A stretch of 64,000 bases of DNA from Nocardioides seonyuensis (GTDB lineage Bacteria > Actinomycetota > Actinomycetes > Propionibacteriales > Nocardioidaceae): the NCBI RefSeq assembly GCF_004683965.1, contig NZ_CP038436.1, positions 248,001 through 312,000 on the forward strand. The letters are read 5' to 3'. Position numbers and translations under genes: made by a program. Positions within the stretch are counted from its first letter, which is position 1. Each line of letters begins with the position of its first letter. Of the stretch, positions 7,997 to 17,731 are shown piece after piece. Below the pieces are notes generated by a model that had not been told where the DNA came from, searched no databases, and saw only the letters and a program-made list of their open reading frames with translations.

Positions 7997-9394
7997 TCAC
8001 CAGCAGGGCGGACGCCACGACGACCACGCCGCCACCGCCTCCACCTGCGCTGACAGGGCGAGGAGCAGGCCCTCCTCCGCAGGCCGCGCCGCGAGCATGA
8101 CGCCGACTGGCAGCCCATCGGCCGTCCAGTGCGTCGGCAGCGAGACCGCTGGCATCCCCGTGACGTTCCACGCGCTGGTCCACGGGGTGAAGCGCTTCTG
8201 CGCCTCGAAGTCCGCCGCCGGGTCGGCGTCGTCGCGCATCGCCCCGACGGGGAGCGGGGGCGAGGCGAGCGTCGGCGTCAGGACGGCGTCGTACGGCGCC
8301 AGCGCGGCGAGGGCGTCGGCCGCGAACCTGCGCATCGCGCCGATCGCCAGGCCGAACTCCGGGCCGCTCACGGCCCGGCCGCGCTCGGTCAGCCAGCGGG
8401 TGAGCGGGCGCAGCAGGTGCTCGCGGCCCCCGGGTGCTGCCGAGAGCGCGGTGAGGACCGCCCAGCAGGTCTCGAAGACCGGGACCGCCCCGGGCGGCAG
8501 CGGGACCGGCACGTCCTCGACGTCGTGGCCGAGCCCGGCGAGCAACGTCGAGGCGTCCTCCCAGGCAGTGACGCACTCGTCGTCCACCTCGACCTCGGCG
8601 ATGACCGGGGCGACGAACCGCGCGATCCGTAGACGACCCGGCTCGTGGTCGCACGAGGCCAGGAACGACTCCTGCGGCTGCGGCGCCCACGACGGATCGC
8701 CGACGCGACGGCCGGCCAGCACGTCGAGGAGCGCCGCTGCGTCGCGCACGGTGCGACCGAGGGTGCCTGCGGTCGAGAGGCCGACCGGGTCGCCGTACAT
8801 CGGGGCGCCGCTGATGCGCCCCCGGGTCGGCTTGAGGCCGACGAGCCCGCAGCACGAGGCAGGGATGCGGATCGACCCGCCGCCGTCGGAACCGGGTGCG
8901 ACCGGGATCAGGCCGGCGGCCACGGCGGCCGCGGCACCGCCCGAGGACCCGCCTGCTGTCCGAGTGCGGTCCCACGGGGTCACCGTGGGCGGCGCGACGT
9001 CGGGCTCGGTGTAGCAGGGCGAGCCGAACTCGGGGGTGCTGGTCTTGCCCAGGCTGGGCATCCCGGCAGCCTCCAGGGAGAGCACCACGTTGTCGGAGAA
9101 GTCGGGCACGTGGTCGGCGTAGGCCGCCGAGCCGAAGGTCGTGCGCACGCCCGCGGTGGGGTGCAGGTCCTTCACCGCCGTCGGCACTCCCCAGAGCGGA
9201 CCGGCGCCGTCGGGCCGCCCGGCGTCCCGGAGGCGGCTCGCGTGGACCCGTGCGAGCTCAGGCGTGGCGGTGACGAACGCGCCGACGTCGTCGACGCGCT
9301 GGAGGTAGTGGTCGACCAGGTCGAGCGGGGTGACCTCGCCGCTGCGGACGAGGCCACCCTGCTCGAGGGCCGTCAGGTCGTGGAGGTCGGTCAC
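7997..9394 (-). CDS. Amidase (amidase signature family)
   Basis: 465 residues, GTG start. The Ser-cisSer-Lys triad is visible: Lys in GVPTAVKD (residue 75), cis-Ser in AGGSSGGAAAAV (around 150) and the nucleophile in DGGGSIRIPAS (174). Length and motifs fit a cytosolic amidase acting on small amides. It is not GatA: GatA is partly present elsewhere in the window and this gene lacks Gat neighbours. The substrate is unknown. Confidence 0.9.
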   Translation of the reverse strand: MTDLHDLTALEQGGLVRSGEVTPLDLVDHYLQRVDDVGAFVTATPELARVHASRLRDAGRPDGAGPLWGVPTAVKDLHPTAGVRTTFGSAAYADHVPDFSDNVVLSLEAAGMPSLGKTSTPEFGSPCYTEPDVAPPTVTPWDRTRTAGGSSGGAAAAVAAGLIPVAPGSDGGGSIRIPASCCGLVGLKPTRGRISGAPMYGDPVGLSTAGTLGRTVRDAAALLDVLAGRRVGDPSWAPQPQESFLASCDHEPGRLRIARFVAPVIAEVEVDDECVTAWEDASTLLAGLGHDVEDVPVPLPPGAVPVFETCWAVLTALSAAPGGREHLLRPLTRWLTERGRAVSGPEFGLAIGAMRRFAADALAALAPYDAVLTPTLASPPLPVGAMRDDADPAADFEAQKRFTPWTSAWNVTGMPAVSLPTHWTADGLPVGVMLAARPAEEGLLLALSAQVEAVAAWSSWRPPCW

Positions 9395-9426
9395 AGGCGC
9401 GACCGTACTCCGACCCGGCAGTGGGC

Positions 9427-9984
9427 TCAGGCCGCGGTCGAGGCTGCCTGGTGCTCGACGAGCGAGCGCAGGGCGCCGACCAGCCGGGCAACGGCGGCGG
9501 GGTCCTCGAGCGGGTCACCGTCGACGGCAGGCTCGCTCACGACGATGTCCTCGACGACCCGCGCGCCGGCGATCGTGGCGGAGTGGCGGGCGTGCTCGTG
9601 GGACCACTTGCCGCCGTACGGCGTAGGCGTGGCGCCGACCGCCGCGAACGGCTTGCCGACGATGGCGCCCTGGCCGTAGGGCCGGGAGAGCCAGTCGATG
9701 GCGTTGTTGAGGACGGCGGGCATGGTGCCGTTGTACTCAGGTGTCACCGCAAGGACGGCGTCGGCGGTCGCGACGGTGTCCCGGAGCCTGGCAGCAGCGG
9801 CAGGGATCTCGGTGCCGTCGAGCTCCTCGTTGTAGAACGGGACCTCACCGAGACCCTCGGCGATCTCGACGACGACGCCCTCAGGCGCCTCGGTCCGGAG
9901 GGTCTCGGCGATGCGCCGGTTCAACGAGCTGGCGCGCAGGCTGCCGAGGAGGACGACGACGCGGGTCTGCTTCTCAGATGTCAT
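9427..9984 (-). CDS. NADPH-dependent FMN reductase family protein
   Basis: 185 residues, flavodoxin-like. The FMN phosphate loop is GSLRASSLNR and the second family motif is PEYNGTMPAVLNNAIDWLSRP. Such proteins reduce FMN, quinones or azo compounds. The start lies 9 bp from a 20-bp palindrome shared with a divergent tetR gene, so it is probably that regulator's target. Induction by an electrophile or quinone would be typical but is not shown. Confidence 0.9.
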   Translation of the reverse strand: MTSEKQTRVVVLLGSLRASSLNRRIAETLRTEAPEGVVVEIAEGLGEVPFYNEELDGTEIPAAAARLRDTVATADAVLAVTPEYNGTMPAVLNNAIDWLSRPYGQGAIVGKPFAAVGATPTPYGGKWSHEHARHSATIAGARVVEDIVVSEPAVDGDPLEDPAAVARLVGALRSLVEHQAASTAA

Positions 9985-9992
9985 GGAGTACA

Positions 9993-10012
9993 AAACGGAC
10001 CACGGTCCGTTT
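9993..10012. promoter_or_regulatory. TetR operator (20-bp perfect palindrome)
   Basis: AAACGGACCACGGTCCGTTT is a perfect inverted repeat between the FMN reductase gene and the divergent tetR gene. It overlaps the likely promoter of the reductase and lies about 45 bp upstream of the tetR start, as expected for local and self regulation. Confidence 0.85.
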
Positions 10013-10056
10013 CTATTCCGGTGCCGGACAAGTCTTCTCTCCCTAGGATCGCGGGC

Positions 10057-10647
10057 GTGCCCATCGAGCTTCCCCGCGCAGACGAGCCGCCCCGCGAGCG
10101 CGCGGACGCCGCGCGCAACCGGGAGCTGCTCCTGGCCGCGGCCGAGAGGCTCATCGACAGGCACGGGATCGACCACGTGACCATGGATGCCGTGGCGCAC
10201 GAGGCCGGGGTCGGCAAGGGCACGGTGTTCCGGCGGTTCGAGAGCCGCGAAGGGCTGATGGCGGCCGTCCTGAACCGCTCGGAGACGGCTTGGCAACGGG
10301 CCGTCCTCTCCGGGCCGCCTCCACTCGGACCCGGGGCACCTGCCATGGAGCGTCTGCTGGCCTTCGGCCACTCCCGGCTGAGGACCAACCTCCAGCACGG
10401 GCGGCTCATCCGGGCCGCCGGGCATGCCGGCGCCCGCTCCTACGCGGCCGTCTCCTTCGCTGCCATGCACGTGCGCTACCTGCTCGGGGAGCTCGGCGTC
10501 CGCGGAGACCTGGCTCTGTTGGCGACGGCACTGCTCGCGCCCCTGGAGGCCCCGATCCTGGAGCAGCAGACCGTCACGGAGCAGATGGAGCTGGCACGGA
10601 TCGAGGCCGGGTGGGACGACCTCGTGCGTCGGGTCGTGACGGGCTGA
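10057..10647 (+). CDS. TetR-family regulator next to the FMN reductase gene
   Basis: 196 residues. The HTH reads VTMDAVAHEAGVGKGTVFRRFESREGLMAAVL, preceded by DAARNRELLLAAAERLI. The C-terminal ligand domain is helical. GTG 10057 has AGGATC about 8 bases upstream; an in-frame GTG at 10021 would add 12 residues. It probably binds the palindrome at 9993-10012. Its 3' end is convergent with cimA and shares a hairpin with it. Confidence 0.88.
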   Translation: MPIELPRADEPPRERADAARNRELLLAAAERLIDRHGIDHVTMDAVAHEAGVGKGTVFRRFESREGLMAAVLNRSETAWQRAVLSGPPPLGPGAPAMERLLAFGHSRLRTNLQHGRLIRAAGHAGARSYAAVSFAAMHVRYLLGELGVRGDLALLATALLAPLEAPILEQQTVTEQMELARIEAGWDDLVRRVVTG

Positions 10648-10661
10648 GCGGCACGCTCAGC
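10643..10661. terminator. Small bidirectional hairpin between tetR and cimA ends
   Basis: GCTGAGCG, a 3-base loop and CGCTCAGC form a perfect 8-bp stem that contains the tetR stop codon and reaches the cimA stop. It could end both convergent transcripts. There is no U-tract, so strength is uncertain. Confidence 0.5.
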
Positions 10662-12249
10662 GGTGGTGGCGCCGGAGCCCGAAGGTGAGCCCGTCGACGA
10701 GCGCACCCCACGAGGCCTCGATGACGTTGTGGCCGACACCGACCGTCACCCACGAGGACTCGCCGTCCGTCGTCTCGATGAGCACGCGGGTGATGGCGTC
10801 GGTGCCGTGGCCCTGGTCGAGGATGCGGACCTTGTAGTCGATCAGCTCGAACTTGGCGACCTCGGGGAAGGCCTGGCCGATCGCCTCGCGCAGGGCCGCG
10901 TCGAGGGCGTTGACCGGCCCGTTGCCCTCCCCCGTCACGACATAGCGCACCCCTGCGGCCCGGAGCTTGACCGTGGCCTCCGACACCGCCTCCTCGTCCA
11001 CCCGCCTGTGCTCGAGGGTCTCGGTGATGACCCGCCAGGACTCGACGTCGAAGTAGCTGGGGCGGGCGCCTTCGACCTCCTCCGCCAGCAGCAGCTCGAA
11101 GGACGCGTCGGCCGCCTCGAAGGTGTAGCCACGCTGCTCGAGCGCCTTGACCCGCTCGGTGACCCGGGTGAGCAGCTCACGATCGCCCGAGAGGTCGAAG
11201 CCGAGCTCGCGGCCCTTCAGCTCGATGGACGCCCGGCCGGCCATGTCGGAGACGAGGAGCCGCATGTCGTTGCCGACCTCGGCCGGGTCCAGGTGCTGGT
11301 AGAGGTTGGGGTCGACCTTGATGGCGCTGGCGTGCAGGCCTGCCTTGTGCGCGAACGCCGACGAGCCGACGTAGGGCTGGCGGGACGCGGGCGGGAAGTT
11401 CGTGACATCGGCGACCGCGTGGGCGACACGGGTCGCGTCGCGGAGCAGCCCCTGCGGGAGCACGCGCCGGTCGAGCTTGAGCTCGAGGTTGGCGACCACG
11501 GTGACGAGGTCGGCGTTGCCGGTGCGCTCGCCGTAGCCGTTGATGCAGCCCTGGACGTGGGTGGCCCCGGCGTTGACGGCCGCCAGCGAGTTGGCGACCG
11601 CGCAGCCGCTGTCGTTGTGGGCGTGGATGCCGACCCGGGCACCCGTGGACCCGATCACGTCGTGCACGACCTCGGAGACCCAGTCGGGCAGCATCCCGCC
11701 GTTGGTGTCGCACAGGGCGACGACCTCGGCGCCGGCCTCGGCGGCGACGCGCAGGACCTCCAGCGCGTAGTCGCGGTTGGCGCGGTAGCCGTCGAAGAAG
11801 TGCTCGGCGTCCACGAAGACCGTGCGACCCTCCGCGCGCAGGTGCGCCACCGTGTCACGGACCATCGCGAGGTTCTCCTCCAGCGTGGTCCGCAGCGCGA
11901 GCTCGACGTGCCGGTCGTGCGACTTGGCGACGAGGGTGACGACAGAAGCACCGCTCTCGCGCAACGCAGCCACCTGGGGGTCGTCGGCGGCCACGACGCC
12001 GGGCCTGCGGGTGGAGCCGAAGGCTGCCAGCCGGGCGTGCCGAAGGTCCAGCTCGGTGGCTGCGCGGCGGAAGAGCTCGGTGTCCTTGGGGTTGGCGCCG
12101 GGCCAGCCGCCCTCGATGAAGCCCACACCCAGCGAGTCGAGCTGGCGCGCGATCGTCAGCTTGTCGGCGACCGAGAGGTTGAGCCCCTCCTGCTGGGCAC
12201 CGTCGCGCAGCGTGGTGTCGTAGACGTGGAAGTCGCCCTGCAGGTCCAT
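10657..12249 (-). CDS. cimA: Citramalate synthase
   Basis: 530 residues. The N-terminal TIM barrel starts FHVYDTTLRDGAQQEG, the catalytic/metal motif of the isopropylmalate synthase family. HAHNDSGCAVANSL and the GERTGNADL segment follow, then a C-terminal regulatory LeuA-dimer domain (residues 390-530). Length and DGAQQEG fit the CimA/2-isopropylmalate-synthase-like actinobacterial group, condensing pyruvate with acetyl-CoA to citramalate as the threonine-independent route to isoleucine. LeuB, in the same window, can serve the later steps. Upstream lie an Ile/Thr-rich leader peptide and a terminator. ATG 12249 is preceded by AGAGAAG. Confidence 0.9.
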   Translation of the reverse strand: MDLQGDFHVYDTTLRDGAQQEGLNLSVADKLTIARQLDSLGVGFIEGGWPGANPKDTELFRRAATELDLRHARLAAFGSTRRPGVVAADDPQVAALRESGASVVTLVAKSHDRHVELALRTTLEENLAMVRDTVAHLRAEGRTVFVDAEHFFDGYRANRDYALEVLRVAAEAGAEVVALCDTNGGMLPDWVSEVVHDVIGSTGARVGIHAHNDSGCAVANSLAAVNAGATHVQGCINGYGERTGNADLVTVVANLELKLDRRVLPQGLLRDATRVAHAVADVTNFPPASRQPYVGSSAFAHKAGLHASAIKVDPNLYQHLDPAEVGNDMRLLVSDMAGRASIELKGRELGFDLSGDRELLTRVTERVKALEQRGYTFEAADASFELLLAEEVEGARPSYFDVESWRVITETLEHRRVDEEAVSEATVKLRAAGVRYVVTGEGNGPVNALDAALREAIGQAFPEVAKFELIDYKVRILDQGHGTDAITRVLIETTDGESSWVTVGVGHNVIEASWGALVDGLTFGLRRHHR

Positions 12250-12292
12250 CGATCTTCTCTCTCGAATCCGGGGCACACACTGGTCGTGGCAA

Positions 12293-12319
12293 GAAAAAAC
12301 CTCCTGGGGTGCAGGAGGT
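12293..12319 (-). terminator. Intrinsic terminator (attenuator) in the cimA leader
   Basis: Reading on the minus strand, ACCTCCTG, a 5-base loop and CAGGAGGT are followed at once by TTTTTT. The hairpin lies 25 bases after the leader peptide stop and 43 bases before the cimA ATG. A canonical U-tail is unusual in this GC-rich window and marks it as a functional intrinsic terminator. Confidence 0.85.
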
Positions 12320-12344
12320 CGGCGCGGCGGGAGGTCCCGTCGCG

Positions 12345-12386
12345 CTAGGCAATGATGATCGTGGTGGGGATGTTCGTGGTGGGCAC
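12345..12386 (-). CDS. Leader peptide upstream of cimA (MPTTNIPTTIIIA)
   Basis: A 13-codon ORF starting at GTG: M-P-T-T-N-I-P-T-T-I-I-I-A. Four of 13 codons are Ile, with three in a row, and four are Thr. It is followed by an intrinsic terminator and then cimA, an isoleucine-pathway gene. This is the architecture of ribosome-stalling attenuation in response to charged tRNA-Ile (and possibly tRNA-Thr). A CAGAGT hexamer ends 6 bases upstream of the GTG, so the message may be leaderless; that is an inference. No strong ribosome-binding site is visible. Confidence 0.75.
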   Translation of the reverse strand: MPTTNIPTTIIIA

Positions 12387-12430
12387 GCGCCCACTCTGCC
12401 ACGCGTGGAGCGTGCGGCGCAGTGGTCTCG

Positions 12431-13999
12431 TCATCCGGGCGAGGAGTCCGCGAGGTCCTGGTCGTCGAGCTCTTGGTCGTCGAGGGCCTGCTCCGCGAAT
12501 GTCGAGGCCTGGCGCGGCAGCGTCACCGTGACCGTGGTGCCCTCGCCCTCGACCGAGTCGAGCCGAAGGGTCCCGCCGTGGTTGCTCACGATCGTCTGCA
12601 CGATCCTCAGCCCCAGACCGGTCCCCGGAACCTGGCCGACCACGGCGTTCCTGGCCCTGAAGAACCGCGAGCCGACATGGACCAGGTCCTCGGCCGGGAT
12701 CCCGATGCCGCGGTCGACGACGCGCACCTCGACCTCGTAGGAGTGACGCTCCAGCACGACGTCGACGCTGCTCCCCTCGTCGCTGAACTTCAGTGCGTTG
12801 GACACGAGGTTGACGAAGACGCGTTGAAGCTGCCCGGGGTCAGCCAGCACGGCGACGGGGTCACCTTCGCAACGGAGCACGAGGCCGACGCCCTGGCGAC
12901 TGGCGTTGAGGCGCAGGTCGTCCACGGTGTCGCGCAGGAGCTGGCACAGGTCGATCTGCTGCAGGTCCGTGGAGGGGTTCTCCACGTGGGACAGCGTGAG
13001 GAGGTCCTCGATGAGCATGCGCAGTCTGGTGACGTTGCGCTGCGTGGCCTCCAGCATCTGCTGGTGCTCCTCGGAGAGCCGCCCCTCGAACTCGTCCTCG
13101 ACCATCTCGACGTAGCCGGCGATGGTCGTCAGCGGGGTCCTGAGCTCGTGGGAGACATTGGAGACGAAGTCACCACGGGCGGTGTCGAGAGCGCGGATCT
13201 CCGCGGCGACCTTCTCCTCCGAGGCCCGCGACCTGTCGTTCTCGTCCGCGAGGTCGTTGAGCGCGCGGGCCACCGCCCGCATCTCACGCGGACCCTCGAG
13301 CCTGGCGCGCACCTCACGATCGCCCTTTGCCTGGCGTCGTACGACGCTCTCGAGGTGCTCGAGGGGGTCGCGGATGTCGCGCAGGAGACGTCTCACGGCG
13401 AAGAACGCCACGCCGACCCCGAGCAGCGCGAGGAACCCGAGGCCGATGGCCGTACGACGGGCGCGCAGGACGGCCGTCCTGCGGGTCTCGGCCACCTCCT
13501 CGCCGAGGACCTCCGCGACCTGCGCGTTGATCGAGCGCATCGTGTCGAAGCGGTTCTTGCCCACGACGAAGAGCTGCGGGTCGTAGGTGCCCGGCCCCCC
13601 GGCTCTCTCCACCCGGACCGTGGCGTAGTCCTGCAGCCAGGCGTCGGCGGCCTGCTCCTGCCGGGCGACCAGCGCCTTGAGCTCAGGGTCGCCAGCGGCG
13701 TAGGACCGCAGCGTCTCCTGGTCCCTGGGCAGCCGGGCCAGGCCCTTGACATAGGGATCGAGACCCGAGCGCTCGCCGCTGATCCCCCAGGCGCGGACGC
13801 CGGTCTCGGCGTCGGTGAGGTCCTGCAGGATCGCCGCGTTCGACTCGGACGCCGGACGGATCTCGTCGGTGAGCCGCACGATGTTCCGGTAGGACAGCAC
13901 CGCGCTCAGCGTCCCGACCGACCCGGTCACCACGAGGAGGATGGTCGCGAGGACGAGGATCGGGGTGAGCCGGCGCCGGACGGTCGTGGGTTCGCTCAT
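12431..13999 (-). CDS. Sensor histidine kinase with CHASE3-like sensor domain
   Basis: 522 residues. TM1 is at about 12-36, an extracytoplasmic helical CHASE3-like domain follows (40-180, with DAETGVRAWGISGE), then TM2 (184-203), HAMP (204-258) and HisKA with the phospho-acceptor His284 in NVSHELRTPLTT. The HATPase domain has the N box LVSNALKF, DRGIGIP and GTGLGL. It is the last gene of a four-gene operon and overlaps the glycosyltransferase gene by 4 bp. The single-domain response regulator at the head of the operon is its likely partner. Confidence 0.93.
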   Translation of the reverse strand: MSEPTTVRRRLTPILVLATILLVVTGSVGTLSAVLSYRNIVRLTDEIRPASESNAAILQDLTDAETGVRAWGISGERSGLDPYVKGLARLPRDQETLRSYAAGDPELKALVARQEQAADAWLQDYATVRVERAGGPGTYDPQLFVVGKNRFDTMRSINAQVAEVLGEEVAETRRTAVLRARRTAIGLGFLALLGVGVAFFAVRRLLRDIRDPLEHLESVVRRQAKGDREVRARLEGPREMRAVARALNDLADENDRSRASEEKVAAEIRALDTARGDFVSNVSHELRTPLTTIAGYVEMVEDEFEGRLSEEHQQMLEATQRNVTRLRMLIEDLLTLSHVENPSTDLQQIDLCQLLRDTVDDLRLNASRQGVGLVLRCEGDPVAVLADPGQLQRVFVNLVSNALKFSDEGSSVDVVLERHSYEVEVRVVDRGIGIPAEDLVHVGSRFFRARNAVVGQVPGTGLGLRIVQTIVSNHGGTLRLDSVEGEGTTVTVTLPRQASTFAEQALDDQELDDQDLADSSPG

Positions 14000-15456
14000 G
14001 CCTCGCCGAACCCCTTCCGTTGCATCTCGCCCCAGTCGTGACGCGTTCCCCGCACCCCTTCGACCAGGCCGCCCAGCCTCCAGAAGGCGTTGAGCTGGCG
14101 ATAGCCGAAGTTCTCCTCGATGGCGGCCCACATGGCCACCAAGAGGTCGGGAACACCACGATAGCGGCGGTAGGAGGTCTCCTCGGCGATCAGCGAGGCG
14201 AACGTGACGAGCACGGCATAGACGACCGACGTCGCGAGGAGGAGGACCAGGACCGTGGGATCGACGAGGTCGGTGCGGACGACGCCCACCTCCTCCAGGC
14301 CCAGGATCACCACCACGACCACGAAGTAGACGAAACCGAAGACCTCGACCACGGGCGCGAGCAGCTCGAAGACGAGGAACCAGGGCAGGGTGACCATGCC
14401 GATCACGCCGTAGCGCGGGCGGAACATCATGTCCTTGTGCCGCAGGAAGATCTCGGTCAGGCCGCGGTGCCAGCGACGTCGTTGCTTGCGCAGGACCGCG
14501 CGGTCCTCGGGCGCCTCCGTCCACGCGACGGGCTCGGAGATGCACACGACGCGGGCGTCGGCGTCGTTGTCGCCGATCCAGCGGTGGATGCGGACCACGA
14601 GCTCAGCGTCCTCGCCGATGGTGTCGGTGGAGAGTCCGTCCACCGCGAGCAGGACGTCGCGCCGAAAGACGCCGAACGCGCCGGAGATGATGAGCAGGCC
14701 CCTGATCGCCGACCAGCCCGCACGGCCGACCAGGAAGGCCCGCAGGTACTCCACGACCTGGACCCGCGGCAACCAGGTGCGAGGCATGCGCACGTCGACG
14801 ACGCGGCCGTGCCGCACCGAGGAGCCGTTGGCGATCCGGATGACTCCCCCGGCCGCGACCACACGGTCAGGGTCGTCGGCGAACGGCCGGCACACGTGGA
14901 GGAGCGAGTCGGGATCGAGCAGGGAGTCCGCGTCGACCATGCACACGAGCTCCTTGCGGGCCGCGTTGATGCCGGCGTTGAGCGAGTCGGCCTTGCCGCC
15001 GTTGTCCTTGCGGATCAGCAGGAGGTTGGAGCTGCCGCGACGGCTGAGCCAGGCGCTTCGCACCTCACCCTCCAACGCGATGCGCCGGCTCACCACGAGG
15101 GGGACCTCGACCATGTCGAACGCCTCGATGACCTTGGCCGCGGTGTCGTCCTTGGACCCGTCGTCGACGACGACGACCTCGAAGTCGGGGTAGCGCAGCG
15201 ACAGCATCGCCTGCACCGAGTCGATGATGGTGGCCGACTCGTTGTAGGCGGGCATCAGGATGGACACCCCGCGCGCCAGTGGCTCGCCGAAGGTCTCGTC
15301 GTAGGCGGCGAAGCCCAACCGGCGGCGGTAGGACCTCAGGTCACCGAGGGCCAACAGCGTCAGCCCGACGAAGCTGGTGTTGATGGCCACCGAGTAGGCG
15401 ACGAAGAACATGCCGAGCCACCACATGAGCTCGGAGAAGATCGCGACCACGTCCAT
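13996..15456 (-). CDS. Processive family 2 glycosyltransferase, membrane-bound
   Basis: 486 residues. One N-terminal membrane segment (about 5-30) precedes a GT-A domain with SILMPAYNES, VVVVDDGSKDDT, MVDADS (DxD) and the QxxRW motif KQRRRWHRG. Two or three C-terminal membrane helices follow, including FVYFVVVVVILGL. QxxRW marks polymerising enzymes such as cellulose, hyaluronan or poly-GlcNAc synthases. It shares one base with the HEAT-protein gene (TGATG), so it is translationally coupled. The polymer is not predictable. No export, deacetylase or PilZ gene is adjacent. Confidence 0.88.
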   Translation of the reverse strand: MDVVAIFSELMWWLGMFFVAYSVAINTSFVGLTLLALGDLRSYRRRLGFAAYDETFGEPLARGVSILMPAYNESATIIDSVQAMLSLRYPDFEVVVVDDGSKDDTAAKVIEAFDMVEVPLVVSRRIALEGEVRSAWLSRRGSSNLLLIRKDNGGKADSLNAGINAARKELVCMVDADSLLDPDSLLHVCRPFADDPDRVVAAGGVIRIANGSSVRHGRVVDVRMPRTWLPRVQVVEYLRAFLVGRAGWSAIRGLLIISGAFGVFRRDVLLAVDGLSTDTIGEDAELVVRIHRWIGDNDADARVVCISEPVAWTEAPEDRAVLRKQRRRWHRGLTEIFLRHKDMMFRPRYGVIGMVTLPWFLVFELLAPVVEVFGFVYFVVVVVILGLEEVGVVRTDLVDPTVLVLLLATSVVYAVLVTFASLIAEETSYRRYRGVPDLLVAMWAAIEENFGYRQLNAFWRLGGLVEGVRGTRHDWGEMQRKGFGEA

Positions 15457-16513
15457 CACGCGATCCCCCTGACCTCGGAGACTGCGAGAGCCTCCCGGGC
15501 GTACGGCGACGGGCACGAGGCCAGTGCCTGGCGTCCCGCGTCCCCGATGCGCAGCAGTGCGGTGGCCACGGCGCGGTTGAGGACGCGGTCGCCGTCGTCG
15601 AAGGTCGCGGCCAGGGCCGGGACGGCCTCCGGTGCGCCGATGCGGCCGAGCGCGGTCGCCGCGGCCGTGCGTGCCTCGCGATCCTCGTGGCCCAGCAGTG
15701 CCGCGAGGTCCGCCACGGACCCGGGCGCACCGATGTCGCCGAGCGCGTTCGCGCACCGCACCATCAGCCGAACCTCACCCGAGCGGAGCCCGGTCACCAG
15801 CAACCCGACCGACTCGACGTCCCCCAGCAGGCCCAGCGCATGGGCGGACAGCTCTGCGGCTCGCCCGGGGCCGCTGGAGCGGGTGAGTCCGTTCTGGAGC
15901 TCATGCCTCAGGGCGGGCGCAGCCGGGGTTCCGAGCCGGCTCAGGGCGACGAGCAGGTCACGGCGCAGCCGGGCCTGCCCGGCGCGCCGCACCAGAGGGC
16001 TGGCCGCGTCGGCGTGCCCGAGCGATCCGAGGGCCCGCACCGCCATCCGCCGGACGTCGAAGACCTTGTCGTCGAGCAGGCGCACCATGACCGGCAGGTC
16101 CTCGGCCCGTCGCAGCAGTCCGAGCCGGTGGATCCCCCGGCAGCGGCGCACGGCCGATCGTGACCTGGTCAGTGCGAGCGCGTCCTCGGAGGCAGTGTCC
16201 GCGAGCAACATCCTGCGGAGCTCGTCGGCCGCCTCTCCACGCACCTTGGTCAGCAGCTGGAAGGCCTCGGCCCGCAGGTCGGCGCGCTCGCGCCGGGTCG
16301 CTGAGGAGATGGTCGCCCGGGCCGTCTCCACCTCGTCGGGCTCACCCATCATCAGCGACATCAGCACCTGGCGCGCTCCGTCGCGACGTGACTCGGTGCG
16401 GCGGTCACGCCACCCCCGGCTGCCACGCATCAGGAGGAGACCGACGCCCAGGACCGCCGAGGCAACGATCGTGCCGAGCAGGACATCGCGGGCGATGTCG
16501 AGGATCTCCAGGC

Positions 16514-16517
<4 letters not shown>
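15456..16517 (-). CDS. Membrane-anchored HEAT-repeat protein
   Basis: 353 residues from GTG. An N-terminal membrane helix (residues 8-30) is followed by a basic stretch and then tandem 30-residue HEAT/Armadillo-type repeats, for example FDVRRMAVRALGSLGHADA and GAPGSVADLAALLGHEDREA. HEAT arrays are protein-binding scaffolds. Its position between a response regulator and a glycosyltransferase suggests it relays regulator state to the synthase at the membrane, which is inference. The start overlaps the regulator gene by 4 bp. Confidence 0.85.
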
Positions 16518-16888
<371 letters not shown>

Positions 16889-16942
16889 GGAGACACCGTA
16901 TCCACAGCGACCCCGGATCCCGGGTCGGGGAAGATGTGTGTC

Positions 16943-17701
16943 ATGGCCGATCCCGTGACCTTTCCCAGCGTCTCCGGCGAGGCGCTGGCGGGTCTGCTGG
17001 ACGTTCCCAGAGGCGACGTGCGCGGCTGGGGGGTGTTCTCCCACGGCTTCACCCTGGGCAAGGACAGTCCCGCAGCGTCGAGGATCTGCAAGGAGCTCGC
17101 AGCAGAGGGCGTGGGAATGCTCCGCTTCGACAACCTCGGCCTCGGCGACTCCGAGGGTGACTGGGGAGACGGCTCCTTCTCCCACAAGGTGGCCGACACG
17201 ATCGAGGCGGCGCGCTTCCTGGAGTCGACCGGCCGGCCCGTCGAGCTGCTGGTCGGCCATTCTTTCGGAGGTGCCGCGGTGATCGCGGCCGCACGCGGCA
17301 TCCCCCAGGCACGTGCGATCGCCACGGTCGGGGCGCCCTACGACCCCTCGCACGTCGAGCACCTGTACGACGCAGTGGTCGGGCGCGTCCTCGAGGAGGG
17401 ACATGCTCCTGTGGCCTTCGGCGACAAGGTGCTGACCATGAAGCGAGCCTTCGTCGAGGATGTCCGTCGCGCCGAGCTCCACGACGCCATCGTCGGACTG
17501 CGTCGCCCCCTCCTGGTCATGCACTCCCCCACCGACAACACCGTGGGCATCTCCAACGCCAGCGAGATCTTCAGGGCCGCCCGGCACCCGCGCAACTTCA
17601 TCTCGCTCGAGGGCTCCGACCACCTCCTCACGGCCCGGGGGCAGGCGCAGCGAGCCGCTCGGATCATCAGCGCCTGGGCGGACCAGTACCTCGTCGACTG
17701 A
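16943..17701 (+). CDS. Alpha/beta hydrolase
   Basis: 252 residues. The oxyanion region is GVFSHGFTLGKDSPAA, the nucleophile elbow is VGHSFGG (Ser), an acidic residue lies in LLVMHSPTDNTVG and the catalytic His is in LEGSDHLL. The family resembles the hydrolase domain often fused to or paired with OsmC proteins in Actinobacteria; no OsmC domain is present here. ATG 16943 follows GGGGAAG at 9 bases. It is divergent from the response-regulator operon. Confidence 0.85.
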   Translation: MADPVTFPSVSGEALAGLLDVPRGDVRGWGVFSHGFTLGKDSPAASRICKELAAEGVGMLRFDNLGLGDSEGDWGDGSFSHKVADTIEAARFLESTGRPVELLVGHSFGGAAVIAAARGIPQARAIATVGAPYDPSHVEHLYDAVVGRVLEEGHAPVAFGDKVLTMKRAFVEDVRRAELHDAIVGLRRPLLVMHSPTDNTVGISNASEIFRAARHPRNFISLEGSDHLLTARGQAQRAARIISAWADQYLVD

Positions 17702-17731
17702 CGCGGCGGATCCCCGCGATGACCTCCTCGG

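Noticed and set aside
7997..9394. Naming the amidase GatA
   Set aside because: The true gatA end overlaps gatB at 63626. This protein lacks the GatA C-terminal features and has no gatB or gatC neighbour.
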